Assembly (NCBI RefSeq): GCF_002993285.1
Contig: NZ_CP027433.1
Coordinates: 3,100,001 to 3,164,000, forward strand
Direction of reading: 5' to 3'
DNA from: Gordonia iterans
GTDB taxonomy: Bacteria; Actinomycetota; Actinomycetes; Mycobacteriales; Mycobacteriaceae
Length of the DNA: 64,000 nucleotides
A model generated the notes under the pieces. It was not told the DNA's origin and searched no databases. It saw nothing but the letters and a program-made list of their open reading frames with translations. Position numbers and translations under genes: made by a program. Shown here in pieces: positions 9,600 through 22,693 of the stretch; positions within the stretch are counted from its first letter, which is position 1; each line of letters opens with the position of its first letter.

Positions 9600-10241
9600 C
9601 TACTTGAGCCCGTTCTCGTATGCGAACACGACGGCTTGGGCGCGGTCGCGCAGCCCGAGTTTGGCCAGGACCCGACTCACGTGGGTCTTCACCGTCTCCT
9701 CGGAGACGTAGAGTTCGGCGGCGATCTCGGCATTCGACTTCCCGTCGGCGACGACGATCAGCACCTCGCGTTCCCGCGGCGTGAGCACCTCGGCGGCCGC
9801 GCTGGGCGGGCGCCGCCGTCGGGCGGTCACCTCGCTGATGAGCCGTTTGGTGACCGAGGGCGCCAGCAACGCGTCGCCGGCGGCGACCACGCGGACCGCC
9901 CGCACCAGCTCGTCCGCCGGCGCGTCTTTCAGGAGGAAGCCGGACGCGCCGATCGACAGCGCCGTGTAGACGTAGTCGTCGATGTCGAACGTGGTGAGCA
10001 TCAGAACCTTGGTGGGCAGACCGGCCTCGATGATCTGCCGCGCCGCGGACAACCCGTCCTGGCCGGGCATCCGCACGTCCATCAGAACGACGTCGGGCCG
10101 CAGCCGTCGCACCAGCGCCACCGCCGCATCGCCGTCGGCCGCGTCGCCGAGGACCGAGATCCCCTCGGCGGCGTTCAGCAGGGCCGCGAACCCGGCGCGG
10201 ACCATGGCCTGGTCGTCGGCGATCACCACGGTTGTCGGCAC
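9600..10241 (-). CDS. NarL/LuxR-family response regulator
   Basis: 213 residues. Receiver domain (1 to about 120) with the acidic pair DD at 9-10, phosphoacceptor Asp55 in LMDVRMPG, and Lys in LLKDAP. C-terminal LuxR helix-turn-helix (about 145-205; LTPREREVL...VSEETVKTHVSRVLAKLGL). Starts at GTG 10241, 10 bp after the stop of the histidine kinase, so the two are co-transcribed with the kinase first. DNA targets are not known; the divergent phospholipase-like operon next to the kinase is an obvious candidate (inference). Confidence 0.93.
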   Translation of the reverse strand: MPTTVVIADDQAMVRAGFAALLNAAEGISVLGDAADGDAAVALVRRLRPDVVLMDVRMPGQDGLSAARQIIEAGLPTKVLMLTTFDIDDYVYTALSIGASGFLLKDAPADELVRAVRVVAAGDALLAPSVTKRLISEVTARRRRPPSAAAEVLTPREREVLIVVADGKSNAEIAAELYVSEETVKTHVSRVLAKLGLRDRAQAVVFAYENGLK

Positions 10242-10251
10242 AGCGTCGACC

Positions 10252-11529
10252 CTAATCGGTACCCGCCGAGCCGATTCCGCCGGACGCCTGCGGCACGACG
10301 GCGACCACCGCGAAGCCGCCCGCCTCGGTCGGCTCGGCGGTCAGGGTGCCGCCCAGCGCCGTCGCCCGCTCGCGCATCCCGCGGATGCCCAGACCCGCGC
10401 GGCGGGAGTCGACGATCGTCAGACCGCTCGGCGACGGTTCGTTGACCACGGCGACCCGCAGCCGGCCCCCGCCGAGGGACTCCAGGGTCACGCTCACCGG
10501 CGCTCCCGGTGCGTAGCGGACCGCGTTGCTCAGCGACTCCTGCACGATCCGATACGCCACGAGACCGGCCGCGTCGCCGACCGCATCGTGCTCGGCCCGG
10601 TCGTCGAGGGACACCTCCACTCCGGCCGCGCGGGCGTCGTCGATCAGTCCGGTGAGTCCGCCGATGCCCGGGGCCGGCGGTTCGACGGGTCCGTCGGGCG
10701 CGTGCGTCTGGTCGGTGCGGAGCACCCCGAGGAGCGCGCGCACCTCGTCGAGCGATTCCCGCGCCGCCAAGGCGATGGTCTCGAACTCGGCGGCCACCTG
10801 CGGCGACACCTCTTCGGCGGGCTCCGCGGCGGCCAGCCGGTACCGAGCGGTCTGTGCCGTCACCACCACCATCGACATCCGGTGGGCGACGATGTCGTGC
10901 AGTTCGCGGGCGATGCGTGACCGCTCGGCGAGCACCTCTTCGCGGGCCCGGGCGAGCTCGGTCTGCTCGGTCTGCTCGGCGATCTCCCGCCGCGAGCTCA
11001 CCCAGTAGCGCAGGAAGGCGATGCCGATCGCGAACACGGTGAGCCCGAAGATCCAGCCGTCGGCGATGTCCTGGCGCAGGCAGACCACCAGCGTCAGCGC
11101 AGTGACCAGCCAGACCACCGGGAGACGCCGCAGGGGTTGGGTGAGCAACGCCGCCAGCGTCATCGCGATCAGGACCAGGAATTGGGGGACGGCGATCCGC
11201 AGGTCGTCGTACTCTGCCTCCTGCGGCAGCGGTGCGGTGACCAGGCAGGCCAGGACGATCAGCATCCAGCCCGCGCCGACCATCGAGCGACCGGCCGCGA
11301 TACCCAGCAGCGGGAGCACCGACGCCAGGGCGAGCACCGGCAGCACGTAGTCCGGTACGCGCAGGACCTCGCCGAGCAGGGGCCAGGTGATCGACAGCAT
11401 GACGACGGTCGCCAGCATGGCCGCCCAGTTCCAGCCGCTGTCCAGATACGCCCGCAGTTGCGGGTCCCGGACCTGTTCGGTCGACGGCAGGGTCCGGCGC
11501 ACCGCGGCCAGACGTTGACGGATCTTCAC
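10252..11529 (-). CDS. Sensor histidine kinase, NarX/DesK type (HisKA_3)
   Basis: 425 residues. The N-terminal half (about 30-170) is made of five to six hydrophobic helices with very short loops and no large extracytoplasmic sensor, as in DesK/LiaS-like kinases that sense membrane state. The HisKA_3 phosphoacceptor helix carries RIARELHDIVAHRMSMV. The ATP-binding domain shows the N-box VAYRIVQESLSNAVRYAPG and GLGIRGMRERATALGG. GTG 11529 lies 7 nt after TACCGT; the GTG codons at 11532 and 11538 are alternatives. Partner of the response regulator that follows. Divergent from the secreted phospholipase-like gene. Confidence 0.92.
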   Translation of the reverse strand: MKIRQRLAAVRRTLPSTEQVRDPQLRAYLDSGWNWAAMLATVVMLSITWPLLGEVLRVPDYVLPVLALASVLPLLGIAAGRSMVGAGWMLIVLACLVTAPLPQEAEYDDLRIAVPQFLVLIAMTLAALLTQPLRRLPVVWLVTALTLVVCLRQDIADGWIFGLTVFAIGIAFLRYWVSSRREIAEQTEQTELARAREEVLAERSRIARELHDIVAHRMSMVVVTAQTARYRLAAAEPAEEVSPQVAAEFETIALAARESLDEVRALLGVLRTDQTHAPDGPVEPPAPGIGGLTGLIDDARAAGVEVSLDDRAEHDAVGDAAGLVAYRIVQESLSNAVRYAPGAPVSVTLESLGGGRLRVAVVNEPSPSGLTIVDSRRAGLGIRGMRERATALGGTLTAEPTEAGGFAVVAVVPQASGGIGSAGTD

Positions 11530-11536
11530 CACTCCC

Positions 11537-11542
11537 ACGGTA
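11537..11542 (-). promoter_or_regulatory. -10 hexamer TACCGT, leaderless promoter of the two-component operon
   Basis: On the minus strand TACCGT is followed by 7 nt and the kinase GTG at 11529. No ribosome binding site is visible. Confidence 0.5.
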
Positions 11543-11682
11543 GGGAAGCGGCCGATCCGGCGCGTCACCCTGTGGGGTGATCCGGCCGTCCCCTGTCCGG
11601 GTGATCGGGCCGGCGGCGACCACCCGAACGAGCGCCCGTTGATTGGCTCCCGCGCGTGATCCGCCCAGGTGACAGCGATTTC

Positions 11683-11688
11683 TAGCGT
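11683..11688 (+). promoter_or_regulatory. -10 hexamer TAGCGT, leaderless promoter of the phospholipase-like operon
   Basis: TAGCGT, 7 nt, then ATG at 11696. Located 141 bp from the divergent kinase promoter, so both operons share one control region. Confidence 0.6.
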
Positions 11689-11695
11689 CGAGAGC

Positions 11696-12235
11696 ATGTT
11701 CAGATCACGTCGCCTCCAGCACTGTATCGCCGGCCTCGCGCTGCTCGCCGCGACCGCCGCGTCGTTCTTCTTCGGTTATTCCTCGGCCGTCTCGCCGCGC
11801 TCCGCTCCCGCCGTCGCGCCGGCCGAACTCGCCGTCCCCGCGGGCTTCGCGGAGCACCTCGGCTACTGGCCGGCGGTCGAAGACGGGCGGCTCGTCAATC
11901 CGGCGGGCTCCTGCTCGTCGCCGATCCCGCTGCCCCGGCGGTTCGAGCCCGCCTGCCGCGCGCACGACTACGGCTACGACCTGTTGCGGCACGCCGATGC
12001 GACCGGCGGCCCGGTGCAGGCGGGGCTCCGCGCCCGGCTCGACGCCGATCTGATCGCCGACATGCATCGAAGCTGCAGCAACCCGCTGTGTCACCTGGCG
12101 GCCGAGGTCAGCCGGGCGGGACTGGCGTTGAACACCTGGCGGCAGCGCGGCGCCGCGCCCCGCCCGGAGACCGGACTGGACCTCGCGGGGAGCTTCGCCG
12201 CGCGCATCGCCGAGACCGTCGCGGGCCGGCCGTGA
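11696..12235 (+). CDS. Secreted prokaryotic phospholipase A2-like protein
   Basis: 179 residues. A basic start plus a hydrophobic segment (about 8-24) forms a signal peptide or anchor. The mature part has the prokaryotic PLA2 hallmark CRAHDYGYDLLR with the His90-Asp91 dyad, and four cysteines (SCSS, AC at 87, RSCS, LC) that could form two disulfides as in Streptomyces PLA2. Expected to hydrolyse the sn-2 ester of phospholipids outside the membrane. The calcium-binding residues cannot be verified by eye. Its stop overlaps the GTG of the next hydrolase by 4 bp, so the two are translationally coupled; a two-component system lies divergently upstream. Confidence 0.78.
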   Translation: MFRSRRLQHCIAGLALLAATAASFFFGYSSAVSPRSAPAVAPAELAVPAGFAEHLGYWPAVEDGRLVNPAGSCSSPIPLPRRFEPACRAHDYGYDLLRHADATGGPVQAGLRARLDADLIADMHRSCSNPLCHLAAEVSRAGLALNTWRQRGAAPRPETGLDLAGSFAARIAETVAGRP

Positions 12236-13434
12236 TCGCCCGGGACCGCACGGCGGCCGTCGCCGGCGCGGTGACGGGCTGGTGCCTGGCCATGACTCCC
12301 GGCGCCCTGCCGAGGACGGCGGTCCTCTCGGCCGTCGCGGGCAGCCTCTTGGCGGTGCTCGGTCTCTTGCTCGGTCTCGCGGCGGCTCGCCTCGTCCGGT
12401 GGCGCCGGGACGTGGAGCCGGCCGCACACCGGATCCGCGGCCTGCCGGTGGCGGGCCGTGTCGGAGGTCTCGTCGGCGCGGCGCTCGGCGCGCTGGCCCT
12501 GACCGTGACGTGGCAGGACGGTCTGCGCACCGCGATGGGGATGCCGCCGATCGGACCGGGCTGGATCGCCACGACCGTAGCCGTGCCTGCCGCGGTGATC
12601 GGCGCGATCGTGTGGATGCCGTTCTCGCGCAGGATCTTTCTGATCGCCGCCAGTGCCGTCGTGGCCCTCGGCACGGTGGACTCCTCCCCCGCGGCCGCCG
12701 CACCCGACATCCCGGACACGCCCGTGCTGCTCTACTCCGCGCTCGAGCGTTCCCGGGGCGGACCGACCGGCGACGAACCCCGGGCCGCCGCGCTGGTGAA
12801 CCGGTGGATGCATGCCGGCGGCGCGGATCGTCGTGCCGTGGTGATCGCGGTGCCCACCGGCTCCGGATGGGTCGACGCGGCGGCGGTGACCGGCTTCGAG
12901 CGACGCTTCGCCGGATCGGTCCGGGTACTGGCCGTGCAGTACAGCGAGGTCCCGTCGTGGCAGGCATACGTGCGTTCTCCCGACCGTGCGGGGACCAGTG
13001 CGACGGCACTGCTGCGCGCGGTCGACCGGGCGTTGTCGTCGCGCCCTCGGCATGCCCGGCCGGCGGTGTACCTGTACGGACAGAGCCTCGGTGCGGTGGG
13101 CGCCGAGCAGGCGCGACGATGGGCGCACCAGCACGGCGTCGATCTCGCAGGCACCGTGCTGTCCGGGGTTCCCGGCGGTGGACACGACTCCGGCGACACC
13201 CGCCGGGTGGTGATCAATAACCCCAGCGATCCCGTTGCCGCACTGCGTCTTTCACTGCTGTGGCGACCTCCGCACACGGGCCGGCTCCCGTGGGTCCCGG
13301 GCCTGTCGATGCTCGCCACCACCATCGATCTCGCGGGGTCCCTGGACGTGCCGACCGGATACGGCCACCGCTACGGCGCCGAACAGGGGTTGCGCGCCCC
13401 TCAGCCCTCGATCGGGCCGCGCACCGCCTCGTAG
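12232..13434 (+). CDS. Membrane-anchored alpha/beta hydrolase (PF10081-like)
   Basis: 400 residues. The first 145 or so residues hold four hydrophobic helices; a Pro/Ala stretch follows, and then an alpha/beta hydrolase domain with nucleophile motif [11 protein letters not shown] (Ser285) and the family-like segment [15 protein letters not shown]. It resembles the actinobacterial Abhydrolase_9 family, whose members are usually longer (about 550-600 residues), so this is a short version. Substrate unknown. Coupling to the phospholipase-like gene suggests lipid or cell-wall ester cleavage (inference). The last 34 bp overlap the 3' end of gatA on the other strand. Confidence 0.78.
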   Translation: MIARDRTAAVAGAVTGWCLAMTPGALPRTAVLSAVAGSLLAVLGLLLGLAAARLVRWRRDVEPAAHRIRGLPVAGRVGGLVGAALGALALTVTWQDGLRTAMGMPPIGPGWIATTVAVPAAVIGAIVWMPFSRRIFLIAASAVVALGTVDSSPAAAAPDIPDTPVLLYSALERSRGGPTGDEPRAAALVNRWMHAGGADRRAVVIAVPTGSGWVDAAAVTGFERRFAGSVRVLAVQYSEVPSWQAYVRSPDRAGTSATALLRAVDRALSSRPRHARPAVYLYGQSLGAVGAEQARRWAHQHGVDLAGTVLSGVPGGGHDSGDTRRVVINNPSDPVAALRLSLLWRPPHTGRLPWVPGLSMLATTIDLAGSLDVPTGYGHRYGAEQGLRAPQPSIGPRTAS

Positions 13435-14909
13435 GCCGCGCCCACCCGGTACAACCGATCGTCGGCCAGGGCCGGAGCCATGATCTGCAGGCCGATCGGC
13501 AGACCCTGTCCGTCGATCCCGGACGGCACCGACATCGCGGCGTTGCCCGCGAGGTTCACCGGCAGCGTGCACAGGTCGAACAGGTACATCGACAGCGGAT
13601 CGTCGACCTTCTCCCCCAGTGTGAACGCCGTGGTGGGAGTGGTCGGCGAGATCAGCACGTCGACCTCGCCGAAGGCCCTGGCGAAGTCCCGCGCGATCAG
13701 CGTGCGCACCTTCTGTGCCTGGCCGTAGTAGGCGTCGTAGTAGCCCGAGCTGAGCGCGTACGTGCCGATCATGATGCGGCGCTTCACCTCGGGACCGAAG
13801 CCGGCGTCGCGGGTGAGCGCCATGACTTCCTCGGCGCTGTGCGTGCCGTCGTCGCCGACGCGAAGGCCGTACCGCATGGCGTCGAAGCGCGCGAGGTTGC
13901 TCGACACCTCCGACGGCAGGATCAGGTAGTACGCACCCAGGGCGTACTCGAAGTGCGGACAGTCCACCTCGACGATCGTCGCGCCCTGCGAACGCAGTGT
14001 GTCGCACGCGGACTCGAACGAGGCGAGCACATCCGGTTGATAGCCCTCGCCCTGCAACTGCTTGACGACGCCGATCCGCACACCGGTCAGATCTCCGGTG
14101 GCCCCTGCGCGCGCCGCCGCCACCACGTCGGGCACGGCCACGTCGATCGAGGTCGAGTCGCGGGGGTCGAACCCCGCGATCACCTCGTGCAGCAGGGCGG
14201 TGTCGAGCACGGTGCGGGCGCACGGTCCGCCCTGATCCAGCGACGACGCGCACGCGACCAGCCCGTAGCGCGAGACGGTGCCGTAGGTGGGCTTGACGCC
14301 GACGGTCGCGGTGACCGCTGCCGGCTGCCGGATGGAGCCGCCGGTGTCGGTGCCGATGGCCAGTGGCGCCTGGTACGAAGCCAGCGCCGCCGCGCTGCCG
14401 CCCCCGGACCCGCCGGGGATGCGGGTGGTGTCCCACGGGTTGCGGGTCACCTGGTAGGCGGAGTTCTCGGTCGAGCTGCCCATGGCGAACTCGTCCATGT
14501 TGGTCTTGCCCAGGATCGGGATCCCGGCCTCCCGCAGCTTGGTGGTCAGCGTCGCGTCGTACGGCGACGTCCAGCCCTCAAGGATCTTGGAGCCGCAGGT
14601 GGTCGGGGCGTCGACGGTGGTGAAGACGTCCTTGAGGGCGATCGGCACACCGGCCAGCGCCGACGGCGCCTCGCCGGCGGCGATCGCGTCGTCGGCGGCC
14701 TGCGCGGCGTCGAGTGCCTGCTCGGCGCCCACGTGCAGGAACGCGCCCAGCTCGCCGTCGATCTCGGCGATGCGGTCCAGGTGCGCCCGGGTCACCTCGA
14801 CCGAGGACAGTTCCCGGTCGGCGATCTTGGCAGCCAGTTCGGCCGCGGTGAGGCCGGTGACCTCGGTGGCGGTCCGGGTGCTCACTGAGCTCTCGTTCAC
14901 GGTGGTCAT
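13401..14909 (-). CDS. gatA: Asp-tRNA(Asn)/Glu-tRNA(Gln) amidotransferase subunit A
   Basis: Amidase subunit that releases ammonia from glutamine for GatB. 502 residues. The Ser-cisSer-Lys catalytic set is visible: Lys in IALKDVFTT, and the amidase signature [11 protein letters not shown] with [12 protein letters not shown]. The ATG overlaps the gatC stop as ATGA, so gatC-gatA are coupled. Its 3' end overlaps the convergent alpha/beta hydrolase gene by 34 bp; the C-terminus ([12 protein letters not shown]) is close to normal. Confidence 0.95.
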   Translation of the reverse strand: MTTVNESSVSTRTATEVTGLTAAELAAKIADRELSSVEVTRAHLDRIAEIDGELGAFLHVGAEQALDAAQAADDAIAAGEAPSALAGVPIALKDVFTTVDAPTTCGSKILEGWTSPYDATLTTKLREAGIPILGKTNMDEFAMGSSTENSAYQVTRNPWDTTRIPGGSGGGSAAALASYQAPLAIGTDTGGSIRQPAAVTATVGVKPTYGTVSRYGLVACASSLDQGGPCARTVLDTALLHEVIAGFDPRDSTSIDVAVPDVVAAARAGATGDLTGVRIGVVKQLQGEGYQPDVLASFESACDTLRSQGATIVEVDCPHFEYALGAYYLILPSEVSSNLARFDAMRYGLRVGDDGTHSAEEVMALTRDAGFGPEVKRRIMIGTYALSSGYYDAYYGQAQKVRTLIARDFARAFGEVDVLISPTTPTTAFTLGEKVDDPLSMYLFDLCTLPVNLAGNAAMSVPSGIDGQGLPIGLQIMAPALADDRLYRVGAAYEAVRGPIEG

Positions 14910-15217
14910 TCCTCCCCGAGGATCTGCGGAACGGCGAAACGGTCCTGTTCGACGGCCGGAGCGCCCGACAGCGCCTCTTCCGGAGTCAGCCCGGGCACGA
15001 CGACGTCGTCGCGCACCACGTGCCGCAGCTCCGCGGGGTGAGCGGTCGGCGGGACGTCGTCGGCGGCCACCTCGGACACCTGGGCCACGTGGCCCAGGAT
15101 GGAGTCGAGTTGGACGGCGTACTGGTCGAGTTCGTCGTCGGTCAGCGCCAGGCGCGACAGACGCGCCAGGTGGGCGACCTCGGCACGGCTGATCGCCGGC
15201 TCGGACTGCGGAGACAT
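14906..15217 (-). CDS. gatC: Asp-tRNA(Asn)/Glu-tRNA(Gln) amidotransferase subunit C
   Basis: 103 residues, normal for GatC, which wraps around the GatA-GatB interface. Typical N-terminal pattern [21 protein letters not shown] and C-terminal region with [11 protein letters not shown] 15217 has GAGAGGAA about 8 nt upstream. First gene of the gatCA unit and divergent from the ACT-domain gene (153 bp between the starts). Confidence 0.95.
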   Translation of the reverse strand: MSPQSEPAISRAEVAHLARLSRLALTDDELDQYAVQLDSILGHVAQVSEVAADDVPPTAHPAELRHVVRDDVVVPGLTPEEALSGAPAVEQDRFAVPQILGEE

Positions 15218-15370
15218 CTCCTGGGTTCCTCTCGTACACGTGCGTTGCCGGGGGAGACACGCCCTAACAGCGTAAGCCCCGCTCCGAACGCCGCCGACAC
15301 GGGCATCCGGGGTTCGGTGCGGCAATGGTCGCGTAACCGATCGGCAACACGGCCCGGAATAATGGAAGGC

Positions 15371-16027
15371 GTGTCGTACCTCTTGCGCGTGACCCTGACC
15401 GACCGCCCCGGCAGCCTCGGGCTGCTGGCCGTCCAGCTCGGCGCGGTGGGCGCCGACATCCGGTCTCTGGAGGTCGTGGAGCGCGGCGACGGCTACGCCG
15501 TCGACGACATCGTGGTCGAACTGCCCACCGGCGCCCTGCCGGACACCCTCATCACCGCCTCGGAGAAGGTCGAGGGGGTCCACGTTGATTCGCTGCGCCC
15601 GTTCGTCGACAAGCTCGACATCCACCAGGAACTGGAACTGATCGACGCCGTGGCCGGGGCTCGCGGCGACGGCCTGCAGGTGCTCGCGGATCTGGCTCCG
15701 CGCACGCTGAACGTGTCGTGGGCGATGGTGGTGACCCGCTCCGACGACTCCGCGGTCCGGCTGGCCGCCAGCGGAAGCGCGCCCGAGACCCCGCTCGAAC
15801 AGGCCGACTGGCTGCCGCTGTCCGCCGCGTGCGGGTTCGATCCGCACAGTGCCTGGGTGCCCGACGCCTGGCAGGAGTACGCCACGACGCTGGCCGCCGC
15901 CCCGCTCGGCGGCGGCAGCAAGGCGCTGCTCCTCGGCCGCGTCGGCGGCCCGGACTTCCGGCCCAGCGAGGTGGCCCGACTCGGGCACCTGACCGGCATC
16001 GTCTCGGGCCTGATCCGCGCCGGCTGA
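15371..16027 (+). CDS. ACT-domain protein (Rv3013-like)
   Basis: 218 residues. An N-terminal ACT domain (about 1-75; [18 protein letters not shown]) normally binds small ligands such as amino acids. The C-terminal half is alpha/beta, with a conserved end RPSEVARLG and no recognised domain. Position between gatC and ligA, length and sequence match M. tuberculosis Rv3013, which lacks a defined function. GTG 15371 gives the mycobacterial-like N-terminus SYLLR and has an AT-rich AATAAT 7 nt upstream; ATG 15362 in the same frame is the alternative. Confidence 0.82.
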   Translation: MSYLLRVTLTDRPGSLGLLAVQLGAVGADIRSLEVVERGDGYAVDDIVVELPTGALPDTLITASEKVEGVHVDSLRPFVDKLDIHQELELIDAVAGARGDGLQVLADLAPRTLNVSWAMVVTRSDDSAVRLAASGSAPETPLEQADWLPLSAACGFDPHSAWVPDAWQEYATTLAAAPLGGGSKALLLGRVGGPDFRPSEVARLGHLTGIVSGLIRAG

Positions 16028-16036
16028 CCGCGCGAT

Positions 16037-16083
16037 CCTTTCGACACGGTTCCTCACTACGTTCGTCACCGGCTCAAGGAGCT
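16037..16083 (-). repeat. Dispersed repeat, diverged GTTGAGC-family copy
   Basis: CTTTCGACACGG ... CGGCTCAAGGAGCT, a diverged reverse-oriented copy of the element that forms the neighbouring tandem array. Together with the array it fills the gap between the convergent ACT and ligA genes (16028-16345), which holds no gene. Confidence 0.65.
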
Positions 16084-16118
16084 GGGAGCCACCCGCCGCC
16101 ACGGAGCAGCAGCCGCTC

Positions 16119-19841
<3,723 letters not shown>

Positions 19842-19845
19842 GGTG

Positions 19846-20640
19846 TCAGCCTGCGCCGAGTTTCTCGTCGATCACTCCGGCGTAGACCTCGACCGGGTGC
19901 GCTCCGACGATCGGCTCGCCGTCGATCACGAACGCGGGCACGCCGATGATGCCGAACTGTTCGGCCGGTGCGGTGTCGCGGGCGACGTCGTCGTCGTACC
20001 CGCCGCCGAGAGTCTCCCTGCGGAAACGGTCGAGATCGGGAACCCCGGCGTCCCGCGCATGCTTCACCAGCACGTCGATCGGCAGGTCGGGGTGGCTCGA
20101 CGCCGGCGCGTCGCGATAGACGGACTCGACGAAGGGCCAGAACCTGCCCTGCGCGGTCGCCGCCCACCCCGCGCGCGCGGCCAGCTCGGACTGCTCGCCG
20201 AAGATCGGCTGGTCCCGCCATTCGATCCGCAGCTTTCCGGTGTCGACGTACCGGCGGACCAGTTCCGGTTCCACGTCACGGGAGAATGCCGCGCAGAAAG
20301 GACAGCGGAAATCCGAGAACATCACCATCACCACGGGGGCGTCGACGTCGCCGAGTGCACGACGATCCGCCGGATCCCGGCGGGCGAGGTCGCCCAGCGG
20401 ACCGAACTCCTTCGGCGTCGACGTCTGCGGCCCGCCGGTGGCATCGGCGGTGTCGGTGGAGCCTGCGCGATTCACGACCACCGCGGTCACCAGGCCGATC
20501 AGCACCACGACGAGCACGCCCAGCACGACCAGGTCGCGCGCGCCGCGTCGTCCGCCCTCGCGTCCGGTCCGGTCGTCTCCGGAGCGGTGATCGTCGTGAC
20601 CGGCCGACGACTCGTCCGACGCGTGCTCGTCTCCGGTCAC
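19846..20640 (-). CDS. Membrane-anchored DsbA-family thioredoxin-fold protein
   Basis: 264 residues: a polar His/Asp-rich cytoplasmic stretch, one membrane helix (about 37-58), then an extracytoplasmic DsbA/thioredoxin_4 domain with active site FRCPFC and cis-proline loop IGVPAFVIDG. Likely forms or shuffles disulfides in secreted proteins. GTG 20640 overlaps the upstream MFS stop as GTGA, with GGAG about 10 nt upstream, so I prefer it to the ATG at 20661, which lies inside the MFS gene. Followed by the CcdA-like gene, its probable electron donor or acceptor. Confidence 0.88.
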   Translation of the reverse strand: MTGDEHASDESSAGHDDHRSGDDRTGREGGRRGARDLVVLGVLVVVLIGLVTAVVVNRAGSTDTADATGGPQTSTPKEFGPLGDLARRDPADRRALGDVDAPVVMVMFSDFRCPFCAAFSRDVEPELVRRYVDTGKLRIEWRDQPIFGEQSELAARAGWAATAQGRFWPFVESVYRDAPASSHPDLPIDVLVKHARDAGVPDLDRFRRETLGGGYDDDVARDTAPAEQFGIIGVPAFVIDGEPIVGAHPVEVYAGVIDEKLGAG

Positions 20641-21923
20641 GACCTCACCTCTCCGAACCATCCGCGCCGATGCGCGGCCCGCAGCACGGGCAGCAGCACC
20701 AGCGCCACCACCGCACCTCCGTACCCGACCATACTGAAGCCGGCGCCGGCCATGACCAGCCCTGCGAGGGCGCCCGCTCCGGCCCCGGCCAGCGCGATGA
20801 GCACATCGACCGAGCCCTGCGTCTTCGGCCGTTCGAGTGCCGGAACGGCGTCGATCACCAGCGCGGTGCCGGCGATCAGCCCGACGTTCCAGCCCAGGCC
20901 CAGGAGGATCAGCGCGGCGATCATCAACCCGACCGAGTCCGCCGGGGCGGCGACCGCCATCACCCCGGACACGGCCAGCAGCAACGACGACCCGATCGCC
21001 ATCCGCCGTCGGCCGACGCGATCGACCAGCGGCCCGGTCACGAGCGAGGGCAGGAACATCGCCGCGATGTGCAGACTGATCACCACACCGACAGCGGACA
21101 GCGTGTGGTGATGGCCGGTCATGTGCACCGGCGTCATCGTCATGATCGCGGTCATCACGATCTGCGCGATCACCATCACCGCGGCGCCGACGTAGAGCGC
21201 GGGCCGCGGCAGCGTCGGCGCCCCGGCCTGCGCGGCCGCCGCGTCCGCAGCCTCGTCCTCTGGCGCGTCTCGCTCGGCGATCCGCCGGGCGAGCAGGTAC
21301 GGGTCCGGCCGCAGCAGCGCCCAGAACGAGAGTCCGGCTGCGCCGTACGCGACCGCGGCCAGCAGGAAGGGCCCGGCCAGCGGCGGGATGCCGATGCCCT
21401 CGGCGAAGGCGCCCATGGGGGCGATGAGGTTGGGGCCGGCGACGGCGCCCACGGTGGTCCCCGCCAGCGACACGCTGACGGCGGTGCCGCGGCGGTGCGG
21501 TGCCGCGAGGTCGGTCCCGGCATAGCGGGCCTGCAGATTGGTCGCGGTCCCCGACCCGTAGACCAGCAAGGACGCGAAGAGCAGCGGCGCACTGCCGGTG
21601 GCCGCGGCGACGACGATCCCGACCGCGCCGACCGCCCCCGCCCCGAAGCCGAGGGCCAGGCCGGTACGACGGCCCCGGCGCTGCGCGATGCGCCCGACGC
21701 CGAACGCGGCGAACGCCGAACCCAGGGTGAACAGCGCCGCGGGCAGACCGGTCAGGGCGTCCGATCCGAGCATGTCCTTGGCGAGCAGCGCACCGACCGA
21801 GACGCCCGCAGACAGACCTGCACCGCCGAGCACCTGGCTCACGACCACCACGATCAGGGTGCGCCGCGCCACTGCGGCGACGTCGAGCGACCTCACCTCC
21901 TGCATTGCCGATGCCTGCTTCAT
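20637..21923 (-). CDS. MFS transporter, GntR-controlled
   Basis: 428 residues, twelve predicted membrane helices. Loop 2-3 carries the MFS pattern GRIAQRRGRRTG and the second half has GPLVDRVGRRRMAIG. The loop before helix 8 reads PVHMTGHHHTLS, an exposed Met/His cluster that could contact metal or be incidental. First gene of the operon with DsbA- and CcdA-like genes. The ATG at 21923 lies only 2 bp from a large inverted repeat and has no ribosome binding site, which suits a leaderless, repressible transcript; ATG 21905 is an alternative. Substrate not predictable. Confidence 0.85.
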   Translation of the reverse strand: MKQASAMQEVRSLDVAAVARRTLIVVVVSQVLGGAGLSAGVSVGALLAKDMLGSDALTGLPAALFTLGSAFAAFGVGRIAQRRGRRTGLALGFGAGAVGAVGIVVAAATGSAPLLFASLLVYGSGTATNLQARYAGTDLAAPHRRGTAVSVSLAGTTVGAVAGPNLIAPMGAFAEGIGIPPLAGPFLLAAVAYGAAGLSFWALLRPDPYLLARRIAERDAPEDEAADAAAAQAGAPTLPRPALYVGAAVMVIAQIVMTAIMTMTPVHMTGHHHTLSAVGVVISLHIAAMFLPSLVTGPLVDRVGRRRMAIGSSLLLAVSGVMAVAAPADSVGLMIAALILLGLGWNVGLIAGTALVIDAVPALERPKTQGSVDVLIALAGAGAGALAGLVMAGAGFSMVGYGGAVVALVLLPVLRAAHRRGWFGEVRS

Positions 21924-21925
21924 AA

Positions 21926-21952
21926 ATCTAGGATCCTAGTTGAATCCTAGAT
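21926..21952. promoter_or_regulatory. Operator-like perfect inverted repeat in the MFS/GntR divergent region
   Basis: ATCTAGGAT, 9-bp spacer, ATCCTAGAT: a perfect 9-bp inverted repeat. An overlapping 12-bp perfect palindrome CTAGGATCCTAG lies at 21928-21939. On the minus strand TAGGAT occurs 9 nt before the MFS ATG, a possible -10. The repeat covers that core promoter, as expected for a GntR-type repressor site. AT-rich against its surroundings. Confidence 0.8.
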
Positions 21953-22035
21953 GTGCAAGCCGTCGTCTCCCGGCCGAGCACGACGGTAGGCTTCCCCCGA
22001 CGGGAGCCGGCGGGTTCCCCCGACAGGAGTACGAG

Positions 22036-22671
22036 ATGACCACGGCAGATCCGGCCTCGGCCGCCGACCGTGCGCTGACGCACATCCGCACCGCACTGCT
22101 CTCGGGCGCCTACCCGCCCGGCACCATGCTCAGCGAGTCGGCGCTGGCCGCGGAACTGGCGGTGAGTCGCACCCCGGTGCGCACCGCCCTGCGCCTGCTG
22201 CAGGACGAAGGCCTGCTGACCATCTATCCCAAGCGCGGTGCGCTGGTCCGCGAACTCAGCCTGGACGAGGTGCGCGAGGCCGCACAGGCACGCCATGCAC
22301 TGGAGACCGCCGGCGTCCAGTTCGCCGGCGAGGCGGCTCGCCGCGGCTTGCGCGACCATCTGGCCCCGAACCTCGCCGAGCAGGAGCGCGCGCTGCGCGA
22401 CGACGACTTCCCGGCATTCGCCCGGGCCGCGATGGCCTTTCACCGCGCGTTCGCCGCGCTGCCCGCCAACACCGTGATGCTCGACTTGTACGACCGCCTC
22501 CAAGGGCGACAGCTCCTCTCCATCCTGCGCAGCACCCCCACCATCACCGACCGGCCGGACACCGTGCTCGACGAGCACCGGCGGCTCCTCGACGACGCCG
22601 AGGCCGGTGCCTGGACGCGCTTCGCCGAGCGGCTTCACGCGCACCAGGAAGAGAGCCACCGGCTGCCGTGA
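22036..22671 (+). CDS. GntR-family transcriptional regulator (FadR/FCD type)
   Basis: 211 residues. N-terminal winged helix (about 8-72) with the GntR signature PPGTMLSESALAAELAVSRTPVRTALRLLQDEGLL, and an all-helical FCD ligand domain (about 80-205) with the conserved ALETAGVQFA, AFHRAF and DEHRRLLDD segments, whose histidines usually bind a metal and a carboxylate effector. ATG 22036 has AGGAG 7-8 nt upstream. Divergent from the MFS-DsbA-CcdA operon with the inverted repeat between them, so it probably represses that operon (inference). Confidence 0.9.
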   Translation: MTTADPASAADRALTHIRTALLSGAYPPGTMLSESALAAELAVSRTPVRTALRLLQDEGLLTIYPKRGALVRELSLDEVREAAQARHALETAGVQFAGEAARRGLRDHLAPNLAEQERALRDDDFPAFARAAMAFHRAFAALPANTVMLDLYDRLQGRQLLSILRSTPTITDRPDTVLDEHRRLLDDAEAGAWTRFAERLHAHQEESHRLP

Positions 22672-22693
22672 ACCCGGGGCGCCGGCGCGGTGG

